A DNA stretch of 64,000 nucleotides from the NCBI GenBank assembly GCA_001295905.1, contig LJHT01000014.1, positions 1 through 64,000 on the forward strand, in the 5' to 3' direction. The first letter of the stretch is position 1. Each line of letters starts with the position of its first letter. Shown here piece after piece: positions 41,240 through 51,740 of the stretch. The DNA comes from a beta proteobacterium AAP51. GTDB lineage: Bacteria > Pseudomonadota > Gammaproteobacteria > Burkholderiales > Burkholderiaceae_C. The notes under the pieces are model-generated. The model worked only from the letters and a program-made list of their open reading frames with translations. It did not search any database and was not told where the DNA came from. The position numbers were made by a program, and so were the translations under genes.

Positions 41240-41650
41240 TCAGGCGGGCAGCGGCCGTGGCTGGCCCTGCGCGTCGATGGCCACGTAGGTGAGGTTGGCC
41301 TCGGTCACCTTCACCACCTGCAGATTGGCCGGGTTGCGCTCGGCATACACCTCCACGTGCACGCTCACCGAGGTGCGGCCCACGCGCGTGACATGGGCGT
41401 AGAAACTGAGCAGGTCGCCGATGGACACCGGCTGCTTGAACACGAACTCGTTCACCGCCACGGTGGCGATGCGGCCTTTGGCGATGCGCGCGGGCAGCAC
41501 CGCGCCGGCCAGGTCCACCTGGGCCATGATCCAGCCTCCGAAGACATCGCCGTTGGCATTGGCATCGGCGGGCATGGGCATCACGCGCAGCACGAGCTGG
41601 GCGCCGCTGGGCAGCGCGGCGGGGGCCATCAGGGGGTCGGCTTGGGTCAT
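41240..41650 (-). CDS. Hot-dog acyl-CoA thioesterase (YciA-like)
   Basis: This 136-residue thioesterase hydrolyses acyl-CoA to the free acid. The hot-dog motifs are PMPADANANGDVFGGWIMAQVD (about 28-49), VNEFVFKQPVSIGDLLSFYA and SVSVHVEVYAER. The start at 41650 (MTQADP) is chosen over an upstream ATG at 41713 because the family fold begins after it; the upstream extension would overlap the ABC exporter start. It converges on the esterase (7 bp between stops). Confidence 0.87.
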   Translation of the reverse strand: MTQADPLMAPAALPSGAQLVLRVMPMPADANANGDVFGGWIMAQVDLAGAVLPARIAKGRIATVAVNEFVFKQPVSIGDLLSFYAHVTRVGRTSVSVHVEVYAERNPANLQVVKVTEANLTYVAIDAQGQPRPLPA

Positions 41651-41676
41651 GGTGGGCGGGCCAGGGTGGGCGCGAC

Positions 41677-41688
41677 GACAATCGCCGC
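41677..41688 (+). promoter_or_regulatory. -10 box exactly 6 nt before the Atm1-type exporter start
   Basis: GACAAT (41677-41682) is followed by CGCCGC and the ATG at 41689, with no ribosome site. This predicts a leaderless mRNA. Confidence 0.45.
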
Positions 41689-43506
41689 ATGCCACCCAAT
41701 GTAGCTGCTGCACCGCCCGCTTCCCCCTCTTCCACAGCCCCGCCGCCCCGCTCTGACTGGAGCACGCTGGGCCGCCTGCTGCCCTACCTGTGGCAGTACC
41801 GCTGGCGCGTGGGCATCGCGCTGGCCTTCATGGTGGCGGCCAAGATGGCTAACGTCAGCGTGCCGCTGCTGCTGAAGGAACTGGTGGATGCGCTGAGCTT
41901 CAAGCCCGGCGACCCCGCGGCCGTGCTGGTGGTGCCCATCGGGCTGCTGGTGGCCTATGGCGCGCTGCGCCTGAGCACCACGCTCTTCACCGAACTGCGC
42001 GAACTCATCTTCGCCAAGGCCACCGAGGGTGCGGCGCGCAGCATCAGCCTGAAGGTCTTCCGCCATCTGCACGCCCTGAGCCTGCGTTTCCACTTGGAAC
42101 GCCAGACCGGCGGCATGACGCGCGACATCGAACGCGGCACGCGCGCCGTGCATTCGCTCATCTCCTACTCGCTCTACAGCATCGTGCCCACGCTCATCGA
42201 GGTGGTGATGGTGCTCACACTGCTGGCGGTGAAGTTCGACGCCTGGTTCGCGTGGATCACCATCGCCGCGCTGGTGGTCTACATCACCTTCACCATCACG
42301 GTGACGGAATGGCGCACGCAGTTCCGCAAGCAGATGAACGAACTCGACAGTTCGGCGCACAGCCGCGCCATCGACGCGCTGCTGAACTACGAGACGGTGA
42401 AGTACTTCAACAACGAAGACTTCGAGGCCAGGCGTTACGACGAGAACCTGGAACGCCTGCGCCAGGCCAGCCTGAAAAGCCAGAGCACGCTGAGCCTCTT
42501 GAACACCGGGCAGCAGCTCATCATCGCCACCGCGCTGGTGGCGATGCTGTGGCGCGCCACGGCCGGCGTGGTGGAAGGGCGCATGACGCTGGGCGACCTG
42601 GTGATGGTGAATGCCTTCATGATCCAGCTCTACATCCCGCTGAACTTCCTGGGCGTGATGTACCGCGAGATCAAGCAGAGCCTGACCGATCTCGACAAGA
42701 TGTTCACGCTGCTGGAGAAGAACCGCGAGGTGGACGACGTGCCCGGCGCGCCGGCGCTGCAGGTGCGCGAAGGCCATGTGCGCTTCGAGAACGTCAGCTT
42801 CGCCTACGACCCGAGCAGGCCCATCCTGCACGACGTGAGCTTCGAGATTCCACCCGGCAAGACCGTCGCGGTGGTCGGCCCCAGCGGCGCGGGCAAGAGC
42901 ACGCTGGCGCGGCTGCTCTACCGCTTCTACGACATCGACAGCGGGCACATCAGCATCGACGGGCAGGAGCTGCGCTCGGTCACGCAGGCCAGTCTGCGGA
43001 GTGCCATCGGCATCGTGCCGCAGGACACCGTGCTCTTCAACGACACGGTGCAATACAACATCGCCTACGGCCGCCCCGGCGCCACGCGCGCCGAGGTGGA
43101 AGCCGCGGCCCAGGCCGCGCACATCCACGCCTTCATCAGCGCCACGCCCAAGGGCTACGACACCATGGTGGGCGAGCGCGGGCTGAAGCTCAGCGGTGGC
43201 GAGAAGCAGCGCGTGGCCATCGCGCGCACGCTGCTGAAGAACCCGCCCATCCTCATCTTCGACGAGGCCACCTCGGCCCTCGACAGCGCCAACGAACGCG
43301 CCATCCAGGCCGAGCTGCGCGCGGTGTCGCAGGGCAAGACGGCGCTCGTCATCGCGCACCGCCTCAGCACCGTGGTGGACGCGCACGAGATCGTGGTCAT
43401 GGAAGCGGGCCGCGTGGTGGAGCGCGGCCCGCATGCCGAACTGCTGGCCCGTGGCGGGCGCTACGCGCAGATGTGGCGGCTGCAGCAGAGCGGGCAGGAC
43501 GGCTGA
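41689..43506 (+). CDS. ABC exporter, Atm1/HMT1 type (fused permease-ATPase)
   Basis: This 605-residue half-transporter works as a homodimer in the inner membrane. The six-helix domain spans about residues 35-330. The ATPase (about 360-595) has Walker A GPSGAGKST, Q-loop GIVPQDTVLFND, signature LSGGEKQRVAIART, Walker B ILIFDEATSALD and the switch His in VIAHRLST. The motifs RAVHSLISYSLYSIVPTLIEV and NYETVKYFNNE are diagnostic for Atm1-like exporters, which move glutathione-linked sulfur or heavy-metal conjugates. This could connect with the sulfur lifestyle, but the substrate is not proven. Confidence 0.9.
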   Translation: MPPNVAAAPPASPSSTAPPPRSDWSTLGRLLPYLWQYRWRVGIALAFMVAAKMANVSVPLLLKELVDALSFKPGDPAAVLVVPIGLLVAYGALRLSTTLFTELRELIFAKATEGAARSISLKVFRHLHALSLRFHLERQTGGMTRDIERGTRAVHSLISYSLYSIVPTLIEVVMVLTLLAVKFDAWFAWITIAALVVYITFTITVTEWRTQFRKQMNELDSSAHSRAIDALLNYETVKYFNNEDFEARRYDENLERLRQASLKSQSTLSLLNTGQQLIIATALVAMLWRATAGVVEGRMTLGDLVMVNAFMIQLYIPLNFLGVMYREIKQSLTDLDKMFTLLEKNREVDDVPGAPALQVREGHVRFENVSFAYDPSRPILHDVSFEIPPGKTVAVVGPSGAGKSTLARLLYRFYDIDSGHISIDGQELRSVTQASLRSAIGIVPQDTVLFNDTVQYNIAYGRPGATRAEVEAAAQAAHIHAFISATPKGYDTMVGERGLKLSGGEKQRVAIARTLLKNPPILIFDEATSALDSANERAIQAELRAVSQGKTALVIAHRLSTVVDAHEIVVMEAGRVVERGPHAELLARGGRYAQMWRLQQSGQDG

Positions 43507-43525
43507 GCCGCCGGCCCGGCCGCCT

Positions 43526-43915
43526 TCAGCGGCGGTAGGGGTTGCGGTCGCGGCGGTCGTAGCGGTTGGGCACGCCGTCGCCGTCCACGTCCCAGCGCGG
43601 GTTGTAGACGCGGTCGTAGCGGTTTGGAATGCCGTCGCGGTCGGCGTCCTTCCAGCCGCGGCCGTGGGCTACGCCGTACGCACCGGACGCGCGGCGCGGT
43701 GGCAGCACCACCACGGGCTGGGTGATCACGCGCGGTGCGTGCACCCGGGGCGCGTAAACCGGCTGCGCGTACACCGGCGCGCCCACCACCACGCCCAAGC
43801 GGGGGCTGCCGATGGTGACCGACCATTGCACGTCGACGTCTCGGGCTTGTGCGCTGCCGGTGGCAGCCAGGGCGCCCAGCGCCAGGGCGAACAGGGTGAT
43901 GGTCTTGCGTTGCAT
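43526..43915 (-). CDS. Small secreted protein with Asp-rich Ca-binding-like repeats
   Basis: This 129-residue protein has a signal peptide (MQRKTITLFALALGALAATGSAQA). The middle is rich in Pro, Val and Tyr (QPVYAPRVHAPRV). The C-terminus has two repeats of DxDxDGxPNRYDR (ADRDGIPNRYDR; DVDGDGVPNRYDR), like thrombospondin type 3 Ca2+-binding loops. The function is unknown. It is divergent from the LysR gene across 150 bp. Confidence 0.8.
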   Translation of the reverse strand: MQRKTITLFALALGALAATGSAQARDVDVQWSVTIGSPRLGVVVGAPVYAQPVYAPRVHAPRVITQPVVVLPPRRASGAYGVAHGRGWKDADRDGIPNRYDRVYNPRWDVDGDGVPNRYDRRDRNPYRR

Positions 43916-44052
43916 GCAAAGCTCTCCTTGGTTGCACGGCGGTTCACGCAGGCCGTGTTTCCCAGAACGCTGCCCGCAGCACCGCGGTGCACGCCCCTGC
44001 GGGGGAGCGGCACGTAAAGCTCTGTGGCTGGATGTGTCCGAGGCGCGCTGGC

Positions 44053-44065
44053 TACACTCGCCGCC
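44053..44065 (+). promoter_or_regulatory. -10-like box 7 nt before the LysR GTG start
   Basis: TACACT (44053-44058) is followed by 7 nt and GTG at 44066. There is no ribosome site, which is compatible with a leaderless transcript. Confidence 0.35.
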
Positions 44066-45001
44066 GTGGAAACCAAGTGGCTCGAAGACTTCGTGAGCCT
44101 GGCCGAGACGCGCAGCTTCTCGCGCTCGGCGCAGCTGCGCCATGTCACGCAGCCGGCCTTCAGCCGCCGCATCCAGGCGCTGGAGGCCTGGGCCGGCATC
44201 GACCTGGTGGACCGTTCTTCCTACCCCACGCGCCTCACCCCCGCCGGCGAAACCTTCCATGCCCAGGCGCTGGAGGTGCTGGATGCGCTGCAGGCCACGC
44301 GCAACCTCATGCGCAGCCACCAGGTGGCGGGGCAGGACATGGTCGAGTTCGCGGTGCCGCACACGCTGGCCTTCACCTTCTTCCCGCACTGGCTCACGCA
44401 GATCAACAGCGACCTGCAACTGCCCAGCGGCACCCTGAAGACCCGCCTCACGGCGCTGAACGTGCACGACGCCGTGCTGCGCCTCACCGAAGGCGGCTGC
44501 GACCTGCTGATTGCCTACCACCACCCCAGCCAGCCCCTGCAATTGAGCGCCGAGCGCTACGAGATGCTGAGCCTGGGCCACGAGACCCTGGCGCCCTACG
44601 CCAAGGCCGGGGCCGACGGCCAGCCGCTGTTCAGCCTGCCTGGCCGGCCCGGGCAACGCGTGCCTTTCCTGGGTTATGCCTCGGGCGCCTACATGGCGCG
44701 GCTGGTGGAAGTCATCCTGAAGCAGGCAGGCGAGCCGCTGCAACTGGACCCCATCTACGAAACCGACATGGCCGAAGGCCTGAAGGCCATGGCGCTGGAA
44801 GGCCACGGCCTGGCCTTCCTGCCGCACAGCAGCGTGCGCAAGGAACTGCGCGCCAAGCGCCTGGTGGCGGCTGCGGCCGATGGCCCGCTGCAGCTGACGA
44901 TGGACGTGCGCATCTACCGCGAAAGGCCGGCTACCGCCCGCCATGTGAAGCCGGCGGTGCAGGCCTTGTGGCAGTTCCTGGGCAGCCACAGCCAGGTCTG
45001 A
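44066..45001 (+). CDS. LysR-family regulator, HypT (YjiE)-like
   Basis: This 311-residue regulator starts with GTG (METKWLEDF in translation), matching the N-terminus of HypT-type regulators. The winged helix (1-62) contains SFSRSAQLRHVTQPAFSRRIQALEAW. The effector domain includes FLGYASGAYMARLVEVIL, aligning with the HypT-type segment, and GHGLAFLPHSSVRKEL. HypT in E. coli responds to hypochlorite through Met oxidation. Here it precedes the glutamate/aspartate transporter operon by 147 bp on the same strand and may regulate it. Confidence 0.87.
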   Translation: METKWLEDFVSLAETRSFSRSAQLRHVTQPAFSRRIQALEAWAGIDLVDRSSYPTRLTPAGETFHAQALEVLDALQATRNLMRSHQVAGQDMVEFAVPHTLAFTFFPHWLTQINSDLQLPSGTLKTRLTALNVHDAVLRLTEGGCDLLIAYHHPSQPLQLSAERYEMLSLGHETLAPYAKAGADGQPLFSLPGRPGQRVPFLGYASGAYMARLVEVILKQAGEPLQLDPIYETDMAEGLKAMALEGHGLAFLPHSSVRKELRAKRLVAAAADGPLQLTMDVRIYRERPATARHVKPAVQALWQFLGSHSQV

Positions 45002-45148
45002 AGCCCTGGGGCCGGCCTCGGGCTGGCCCGCGCCTTGCATGCTTGCCCCCAAGGCCCGCGGGCTTCCCCCCGGTCGGGGCGTGGACGGCGTTCCTAGAAT
45101 GCCGGCCAGATGTCACAGACGCCTTGAGTGGCCCCAGAAGGAGATTCC

Positions 45149-46066
45149 ATGAAAAAACCGTCTTTCGCTTTCGCGGCTTCGGCCGTTGCCTTTGCCTTGG
45201 GCGCGCTGGTCACCGCAGGTGCCGCGCAGGCCGACACCCTGGCCAAGATCAAGGGCAGCGGCGCCGTCACGATGGGCGTGCGTGAATCGTCGGGCGCGCT
45301 CAGCTACACGCTGGGTGATGGCAAGTTCGCCGGTTTCCACGTGGAAATCTGCACCCGCGTGCTGGCCGACATCCAGAAGCAACTGGGCCTGCCCAAGCTC
45401 GACGTGAAGTACCAGGCGGTCACGTCCACGAACCGCATTCCGCTGGTGCAGAACGGCACCGTCGACATCGAGTGCGGCAGCACCACCAACAATGCCGCGC
45501 GCCAGAAGGACGTGGCCTTCGCCGTCACCACCTACGTGGAAGAGGTGCGCATCGCCGTGAAGGCCAACAGCGGCATCACCAGCATCGCGCAGCTGGCCAA
45601 CAAGAACGTGGCCACCACCAGCGGCACCACCAGCGTGCAGCTGCTGCGCCGCCATGAACGCGCCAACGGGGTGGACTTCAAAGAGGTCAACGGCAAGGAC
45701 CACGCCGACAGCTTCCTGATGCTGGAAAGCGGCCGCGCCGACGCCTTCGTGATGGACGGGCAGATCCTGGCCGGCAACATCGCGCGTTCGAAGAACCCGG
45801 CCGATTTCCGCATCGTCGGCGAGGTGCTCTCGGTCGAGCCCATCGCCATCATGATGCGCAAGGACGACCCGGCCTTCAAGAAAGCCGTCGACACCAGCAT
45901 CATGGCCCTGATGAAGAGCGGCGAGATCGCCAAGCTCTACGACAAGTGGTTCATGCAGCCCATTCCCCCCACCAACACCCGCGTGGGCCTGCCCGCCAGC
46001 GAGGCCACCAAGGCCGCCTGGGCTGCGCCCAACGACAAGCCCGTGGAAGAGTACGCCAAGAAGTAA
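45149..46066 (+). CDS. gltI: GltI, periplasmic glutamate/aspartate-binding protein
   Basis: The protein has 305 residues with signal peptide MKKPSFAFAASAVAFALGALVTAGAAQA. SBP_bac_3 motifs are KIKGSGAVTMGVRESSGALSY, GFHVEICTRVLADI, NGTVDIECGSTTNNAARQKDV and DAFVMDGQILAGNIA. These match GltI/AatJ proteins that bind acidic amino acids. A strong AGAAGGAG precedes the start at 45149. It is the first gene of the gltIJKL operon. Confidence 0.93.
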   Translation: MKKPSFAFAASAVAFALGALVTAGAAQADTLAKIKGSGAVTMGVRESSGALSYTLGDGKFAGFHVEICTRVLADIQKQLGLPKLDVKYQAVTSTNRIPLVQNGTVDIECGSTTNNAARQKDVAFAVTTYVEEVRIAVKANSGITSIAQLANKNVATTSGTTSVQLLRRHERANGVDFKEVNGKDHADSFLMLESGRADAFVMDGQILAGNIARSKNPADFRIVGEVLSVEPIAIMMRKDDPAFKKAVDTSIMALMKSGEIAKLYDKWFMQPIPPTNTRVGLPASEATKAAWAAPNDKPVEEYAKK

Positions 46067-46137
46067 GGCGCCGGGCCGGCTGAGGGCCGGCCGGCCCGGC
46101 CCAGGCCGGGCCACACACAAGCAGGGGAGGGGGCGGC

Positions 46138-46878
46138 GTGGCCACTTGGGATTGGCAGGTCTTCTGCAAGGAGACTGTGACGGGCGAGCAGATCGCCGGC
46201 TGCTTCGGCCGTGGCGGCGACATCACCTACCTGGACTGGCTGCTTTCGGCCTGGGGCTGGACGCTCAGCGTGGCCGTGCTGGCCCTGGTGGTGGCCTTGT
46301 TCGTGGGTTCGGTGGTCGGCATCTTGCGCACCCTGCCCGACAAGCGCCTGGTCTTCCTGGGCAACGCCTGGACCGAGCTGTTCCGCAACATCCCGCTGCT
46401 GGTGCAGATCTTCCTCTGGTACCACGTGCTGCCTTCGCTGTTCAAGCCGCTGCAGGATGTGCCCAGCTTCATCCTGGTGGTGTTTGCGCTGGGCTTCTTC
46501 ACCAGTGCGCGCATCAGCGAACAGGTGAAGGCCGGCATCCAGGCGCTGCCGCGCGGCCAGCGCTACGCCGGGCTGGCCATGGGCCTGACGCTGGCGCAGA
46601 CCTACCGCTACGTGCTGCTGCCGATGGCCTTTCGCATCGTCATTCCGCCGCTGACGAGCGAGTCGATGAACATCGTCAAGAACTCTTCGGTGGCCTTCGC
46701 AGTGAGCATTGCCGAGCTCACGATGTTCGCGATGCAGGCGGGCGAGGAAACCTCGCGCAACGTCGAGATGTTCCTCGCCGTGACCGGCCTCTATTTCATC
46801 TCGGCCTTCGGCATCAACCGGCTGGCGCTGGTGCTGGAGCACCGCGTGCGCGTGCCCGGCCTGCTGGGCGCCAAGTGA
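46138..46878 (+). CDS. gltJ: GltJ, glutamate/aspartate ABC transporter permease
   Basis: This 246-residue inner-membrane permease starts with GTG after AGGGGAGGGGGC. It opens with the family N-terminus WDWQVFCKETV. It has about five membrane helices and the EAA loop (GLAMGLTLAQTYRYVLLPMAFRIVIPP, about 142-168) that contacts the ATPase. NAWTELFRNIPLLVQIFLWY is typical of HisM/GltJ permeases. It works as a heterodimer with GltK, encoded 22 bp downstream. Confidence 0.93.
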   Translation: MATWDWQVFCKETVTGEQIAGCFGRGGDITYLDWLLSAWGWTLSVAVLALVVALFVGSVVGILRTLPDKRLVFLGNAWTELFRNIPLLVQIFLWYHVLPSLFKPLQDVPSFILVVFALGFFTSARISEQVKAGIQALPRGQRYAGLAMGLTLAQTYRYVLLPMAFRIVIPPLTSESMNIVKNSSVAFAVSIAELTMFAMQAGEETSRNVEMFLAVTGLYFISAFGINRLALVLEHRVRVPGLLGAK

Positions 46879-46900
46879 CGAAGCGCGAGAGAACCGCACC

Positions 46901-47566
46901 GTGAATCTCGACTTCAGTTTTCTCAGCGCCGAGGTGCTGTCCAGCTTCGTGCTGAAGGGCCTGATCTTCAGCTTCCAGCTCACGCTGGTGGCCATGGTGG
47001 GCGGCATCATCCTGGGCACGGCGCTGGCCCTGATGCGCCTGTCGGGCAAGCCCTGGCTGGCGGTGCCGGCGGCGGCCTATGTGAACACCATGCGCAGCAT
47101 TCCGCTGGTGATGGTGATCCTGTGGTTCTTCCTGCTCATTCCGCTGCTGCTGGGCAAGCCGCTGGGGGCCGAAGTCTCGGCCATGATCACCTTCACGCTG
47201 TTCGAGGCCGCCTATTTCAGCGAGATCATGCGCGCGGGCATCCAAAGCGTGCCCAAGGGCCAGGTGAATGCCGGTTACGCGGTGGGCATGACCTACCCGC
47301 AGACCATGCAGTACATCGTGCTGCCGCAGGCCTTCCGCAACATGCTGCCGGTGCTGCTGACGCAGACCATCATCCTGTTCCAGGACACCAGCCTGGTCTA
47401 CGCCATCGGCGCCTACGACCTGCTCAAGGGCTTCGAGATCGCCGGCAAGAACTTCAACCGCCCGGTGGAAACCTACCTGGTCGCCGCCGTCGTGTATTTC
47501 GTCATCTGCTTCAGCCTGAGCATGCTCGTGCGCAGGCTGCAGCAGCAGATCGCCATCATCCGCTAG
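46901..47566 (+). CDS. gltK: GltK, glutamate/aspartate ABC transporter permease
   Basis: This 221-residue permease starts with GTG. Hydrophobic helices include [30 protein letters not shown]. Conserved elements are [22 protein letters not shown] and the EAA loop [27 protein letters not shown] (about 124-150). It forms the transmembrane channel with GltJ. Only 13 bp separate it from gltL. Confidence 0.93.
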   Translation: MNLDFSFLSAEVLSSFVLKGLIFSFQLTLVAMVGGIILGTALALMRLSGKPWLAVPAAAYVNTMRSIPLVMVILWFFLLIPLLLGKPLGAEVSAMITFTLFEAAYFSEIMRAGIQSVPKGQVNAGYAVGMTYPQTMQYIVLPQAFRNMLPVLLTQTIILFQDTSLVYAIGAYDLLKGFEIAGKNFNRPVETYLVAAVVYFVICFSLSMLVRRLQQQIAIIR

Positions 47567-47579
47567 AGGCCGAGCCGCC

Positions 47580-48314
<735 letters not shown>

Positions 48315-48317
48315 AGC

Positions 48318-48334
48318 GGTGCCCCGCGGGCACC
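48318..48334 (+). terminator. Hairpin after gltL
   Basis: GGTGCCC-CGC-GGGCACC is a perfect 7-bp stem 3 bp after the gltL stop. There is no T-tract, so termination strength is uncertain. Confidence 0.4.
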
Positions 48335-48463
48335 TGGGCAGTGCGCCCGGGCTGCGGGGTGGCAGTGGCGAACCCTTGCGCGCGGCACGCCTTTTGCTGA
48401 ACGTTCACCGGAGATGGGCCCCCGGGCCCACAGCAACCAGACACCCCACCACGGAGACACCCC

Positions 48464-51400
48464 ATGCCCGCATTCCGGCCCCAGGCCACGATGCTGTGTG
48501 TTGCGCTGCTGGCGCTGTACGGCCCCAGCGCGGCGCTGGCCCAGGCTGCCCCGGCCGCAGCGCCGGCCGCCGCCGCCCCCACGAACACCATCGTCATCAC
48601 CGGTTCCCGCATCGCGCGTGACCGCAACGCCGTCGCGCCGGCCCCGGTGACCGTGTTCGACGGCGACGCGCTGCGCGAGGCCGGCAACACCGATGTCACG
48701 GCCACGCTGCGCGAGGTTCCTTCGCTCATCTCCTCGGGCACCATCGCCGACAGCATCGAACGCGGCGGCGGCGGTGTGGGCCAGGCGGTGCTGAACCTGC
48801 GGCAGCTGGGCAGCAACCGCACGCTGGTGCTGGTGGACGGGCGCCGGCATGTCTCGGGCGTGCAGGGGCGCGCTGCGGTGGACGTGGCCACCATCCCGGC
48901 GGCGCTGATCGAGCGCGTGGACATCCTCACCGGCGGTGCCTCGGCCGTGTACGGCGCCGATGCCGTGACGGGCGTGGTGAACTACGTGCTGAAGAAGAAC
49001 TTCCAGGGCATGGCCTTCGAGGCGCAGACCGGCGCCGCCACGGGCGGTGGCGGCCAGAGCGACAACGTCTCGGGCACCTTCGGCCTGAACTTCGCGGGCG
49101 GGCGCGGCAACGTCACCTTCTCGGCCGGCTACACGAACGAGCGCGAGGTGCTGCTGGGCGACCGTGCCGTCACGCGCGACAACGGCCGCGCCAACAACTC
49201 CACCACCTACCAGAACCCGGCGCGGCGTTTCCAGAAGGGCGATATCAACGCCGCCACCATGCCCAACTTCGCCGGCTACTACCGCGTGGGCGGCCCGGGG
49301 CCGCGCACCAGCCGCATCGCCTTCGGCAACGCCATTCCCACGGCCGCGCAGTTCGCCACGCTGTTCCCGGGCCGCACGCCCACGGCCGCCGAGCAGGCGC
49401 TGATGGACCGCGCAGCCACCGCGCCGCTGCGCGTCATCGGGCAGCAGCCGGTGTTTGCCATCAGCTCGAACCAGGGCCTGGTGTTCCGCGCCGACTTCGG
49501 CTTCTTCGATGCCGACATCAACGGCAACGGTATCAACGACTGCAACGAAAGCTACGTCGGCTGGACGGGCTTCGGCGGTGGCGGCTGCTACGTCACCACA
49601 CCCGAAGGCGGCGTGCGCATCTTCCAGGACGGCCAGATCTCCACCGCGCAGAACCAGTTCGGCGGTGACGGCGCGGTGGAACGCACCAACGCCACCTCGC
49701 TGACGCCGGGCTCCGAGCGCTTCTACTCGGCCCTGGGCGGCAAGTTCGAGTTCTCGCCGAAGGCCGAGCTGTACTGGGACGCGAAAGCCGCGCGCAGCAC
49801 CACCACCAGCCGCAACAGCTACAACACCTTCTTCGACACCGCCTTCATCGCGCCCGACAACCCCTGGATCCCGGCCGCCCTGGCGGCCGATTCCAACGAC
49901 GCCGGCGGCCTGCTCATCAGCCGCGACAACACCGACTTCGGCCCCGGCATCAGCAAGGCGGTGCGCGACACCGTGCGCCTGGTGACCGGCCTGCGCGGTG
50001 AACTGGGCAGCAACACCAGCTACGACATTTCGGTGAACTACGGCCGCACCGACATCGCCGACACCTTCTCCAACACCGTCATCGCCGACCGCTTCCTGGC
50101 CGCCACCGACGCCGTGCGCCTGGCTGACGGCCGCATCGTCTGCCGTTCCGACAACGACCCCACCGCGGTGCCCACCGCGCCTTTCCTGCCCGAGCTGGAA
50201 ACCGGCTTCTTCACCTTCCGGCCGGGTGACGGCCAGTGCCGGCCGGCCAACCTGTTCCGTGGTGCCAATTCCGTCAGCCCCGAGTCGGTGGCCTTCTTCA
50301 CCCGTCCGAGCACCGACCGCTTCAAGCTGGAGCAGGCGGTGGTGACGGCCAGCGTTTCGGGCGACACCGAAGGCCTGTTCACGCTGCCCGGCGGTGCCGT
50401 GCGCTACGCCGCCGGCGCCGAGTTCCGCCAGGAGAAGAGCCGCTCCACGCTGAACAACGCCGAGCTCGGCATTCTGGACAACGGCAGCTTCATCGGCGAC
50501 GTGTCCAGCAACGTCAACCTCGTCTTCAACGACCAGGTGCGCGTGTTCAATTCCGGTGGCAAGTTCGACGTGAAGGAAGCTTTCGCCGAAGCCCGCCTGC
50601 CGCTGCTGAACAACGTGCCGCTGGCGCACGAACTCAGCGTCGAAGCCGCGGCGCGCTATGCCGAGTACTCCACCGTGGGCGGCGCCTTCACCTGGAACCT
50701 GGCCGGCACCTGGGCCCCGGTGAGCGACGTGCGCCTGCGTGCCTCGTACTCGAAGGCCATCCGCGCCCCGGACATCTTCGAGCTCTTCAGCCCGCAGCAG
50801 GCCGCCACCTTCCGGCCCACCGACCCGTGCAGCATCTCTGACCTGAATGCCCGCATCGCCGCCGGCCTGCCCAATGCCGAAACCCGCAAGGCCAACTGCG
50901 CCACGGCGCTGACGGCGCTCGGCGTCGACCCCAACACCTACGAAGACCCGCTGACGGCGCGCTTTGCCGGCACCTCGGGCGGCAACCCGAACCTGGCCCA
51001 GGAAGAAGCCACCACCTGGACGGCCGGCTTCGTGGTGCAACCCCGTGCCTTGCCGGGGCTGACCGTGTCGGTGGATTACTACGCCATCGAAATTGCCGAC
51101 GCCATCGCCTCGGTCACGGCGCAGAACATCGTCAACACCTGCTACGACCTGCCCACCTTCCCCAGCCAGTTCTGCGGCCTGTTCGACCGCCGCGCCGACG
51201 GGGGCTTCCAGTCGCTGCGCCAGGTGCAGATCAACTTCGGCCGCATCGAGACCTCGGGCGCCGACGTGGCGGTGAACTATGGCTTCCAGGTGGGGGGCCA
51301 CCGCATCAGCCTGGGCACCAAGCTCAACTGGACGGAGAAGATCAACCGCTTCTTCGACCCCGTGGACACCAGCTTGGTGAACCCCGGCCTGGGCGAGCAG

Positions 51401-51724
51401 AGCGCGCCCGAGTGGTCGGCCATCGCCACGGCCGGCTGGGCCAGCGGCCCCTTCAACGTGAACTGGCGCAGCCAGTACGTGGGCAAGCAGGCGGTGGCGG
51501 GTGTCATCCAGATCGAAGACGCGGCCACCGAGTTCGGCCCGGCCGGCATTGCCAAGGCGATGTGGGTGCACAACCTGACGGCCAGCTACGCCTGGAGCAA
51601 GCAGCTCGAGTTCTTCGGCGGCATCAACAACCTCACCAACGAAAAACCCTACATCGCCAGTTCGGCCTACCCCGTCAGCGGCGTGGGACGCTCGTGGTTC
51701 ATGGGGGTGCGCGGCAAATTCTGA
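48464..51724 (+). CDS. Large TonB-dependent receptor
   Basis: This 1086-residue outer-membrane receptor has signal peptide MPAFRPQATMLCVALLALYGPSAALA-QA. An Ala/Pro linker leads to the TonB box-like TIVITGSRI. The plug (about 45-165) contains ATLREVPSLISSG, LRQLGSNRTLVLVDGRRHV and GASAVYGADAVTGVVNYVLK. The barrel ends in WFMGVRGKF with the terminal Phe. This class often serves peptide or carbohydrate uptake. No enzyme beside it identifies the ligand; the glutamate transporter upstream and the DUF4394 gene downstream are the only hints. Confidence 0.9.
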   Translation: MPAFRPQATMLCVALLALYGPSAALAQAAPAAAPAAAAPTNTIVITGSRIARDRNAVAPAPVTVFDGDALREAGNTDVTATLREVPSLISSGTIADSIERGGGGVGQAVLNLRQLGSNRTLVLVDGRRHVSGVQGRAAVDVATIPAALIERVDILTGGASAVYGADAVTGVVNYVLKKNFQGMAFEAQTGAATGGGGQSDNVSGTFGLNFAGGRGNVTFSAGYTNEREVLLGDRAVTRDNGRANNSTTYQNPARRFQKGDINAATMPNFAGYYRVGGPGPRTSRIAFGNAIPTAAQFATLFPGRTPTAAEQALMDRAATAPLRVIGQQPVFAISSNQGLVFRADFGFFDADINGNGINDCNESYVGWTGFGGGGCYVTTPEGGVRIFQDGQISTAQNQFGGDGAVERTNATSLTPGSERFYSALGGKFEFSPKAELYWDAKAARSTTTSRNSYNTFFDTAFIAPDNPWIPAALAADSNDAGGLLISRDNTDFGPGISKAVRDTVRLVTGLRGELGSNTSYDISVNYGRTDIADTFSNTVIADRFLAATDAVRLADGRIVCRSDNDPTAVPTAPFLPELETGFFTFRPGDGQCRPANLFRGANSVSPESVAFFTRPSTDRFKLEQAVVTASVSGDTEGLFTLPGGAVRYAAGAEFRQEKSRSTLNNAELGILDNGSFIGDVSSNVNLVFNDQVRVFNSGGKFDVKEAFAEARLPLLNNVPLAHELSVEAAARYAEYSTVGGAFTWNLAGTWAPVSDVRLRASYSKAIRAPDIFELFSPQQAATFRPTDPCSISDLNARIAAGLPNAETRKANCATALTALGVDPNTYEDPLTARFAGTSGGNPNLAQEEATTWTAGFVVQPRALPGLTVSVDYYAIEIADAIASVTAQNIVNTCYDLPTFPSQFCGLFDRRADGGFQSLRQVQINFGRIETSGADVAVNYGFQVGGHRISLGTKLNWTEKINRFFDPVDTSLVNPGLGEQSAPEWSAIATAGWASGPFNVNWRSQYVGKQAVAGVIQIEDAATEFGPAGIAKAMWVHNLTASYAWSKQLEFFGGINNLTNEKPYIASSAYPVSGVGRSWFMGVRGKF

Positions 51725-51740
51725 GGGTGGGGCCCGGCGT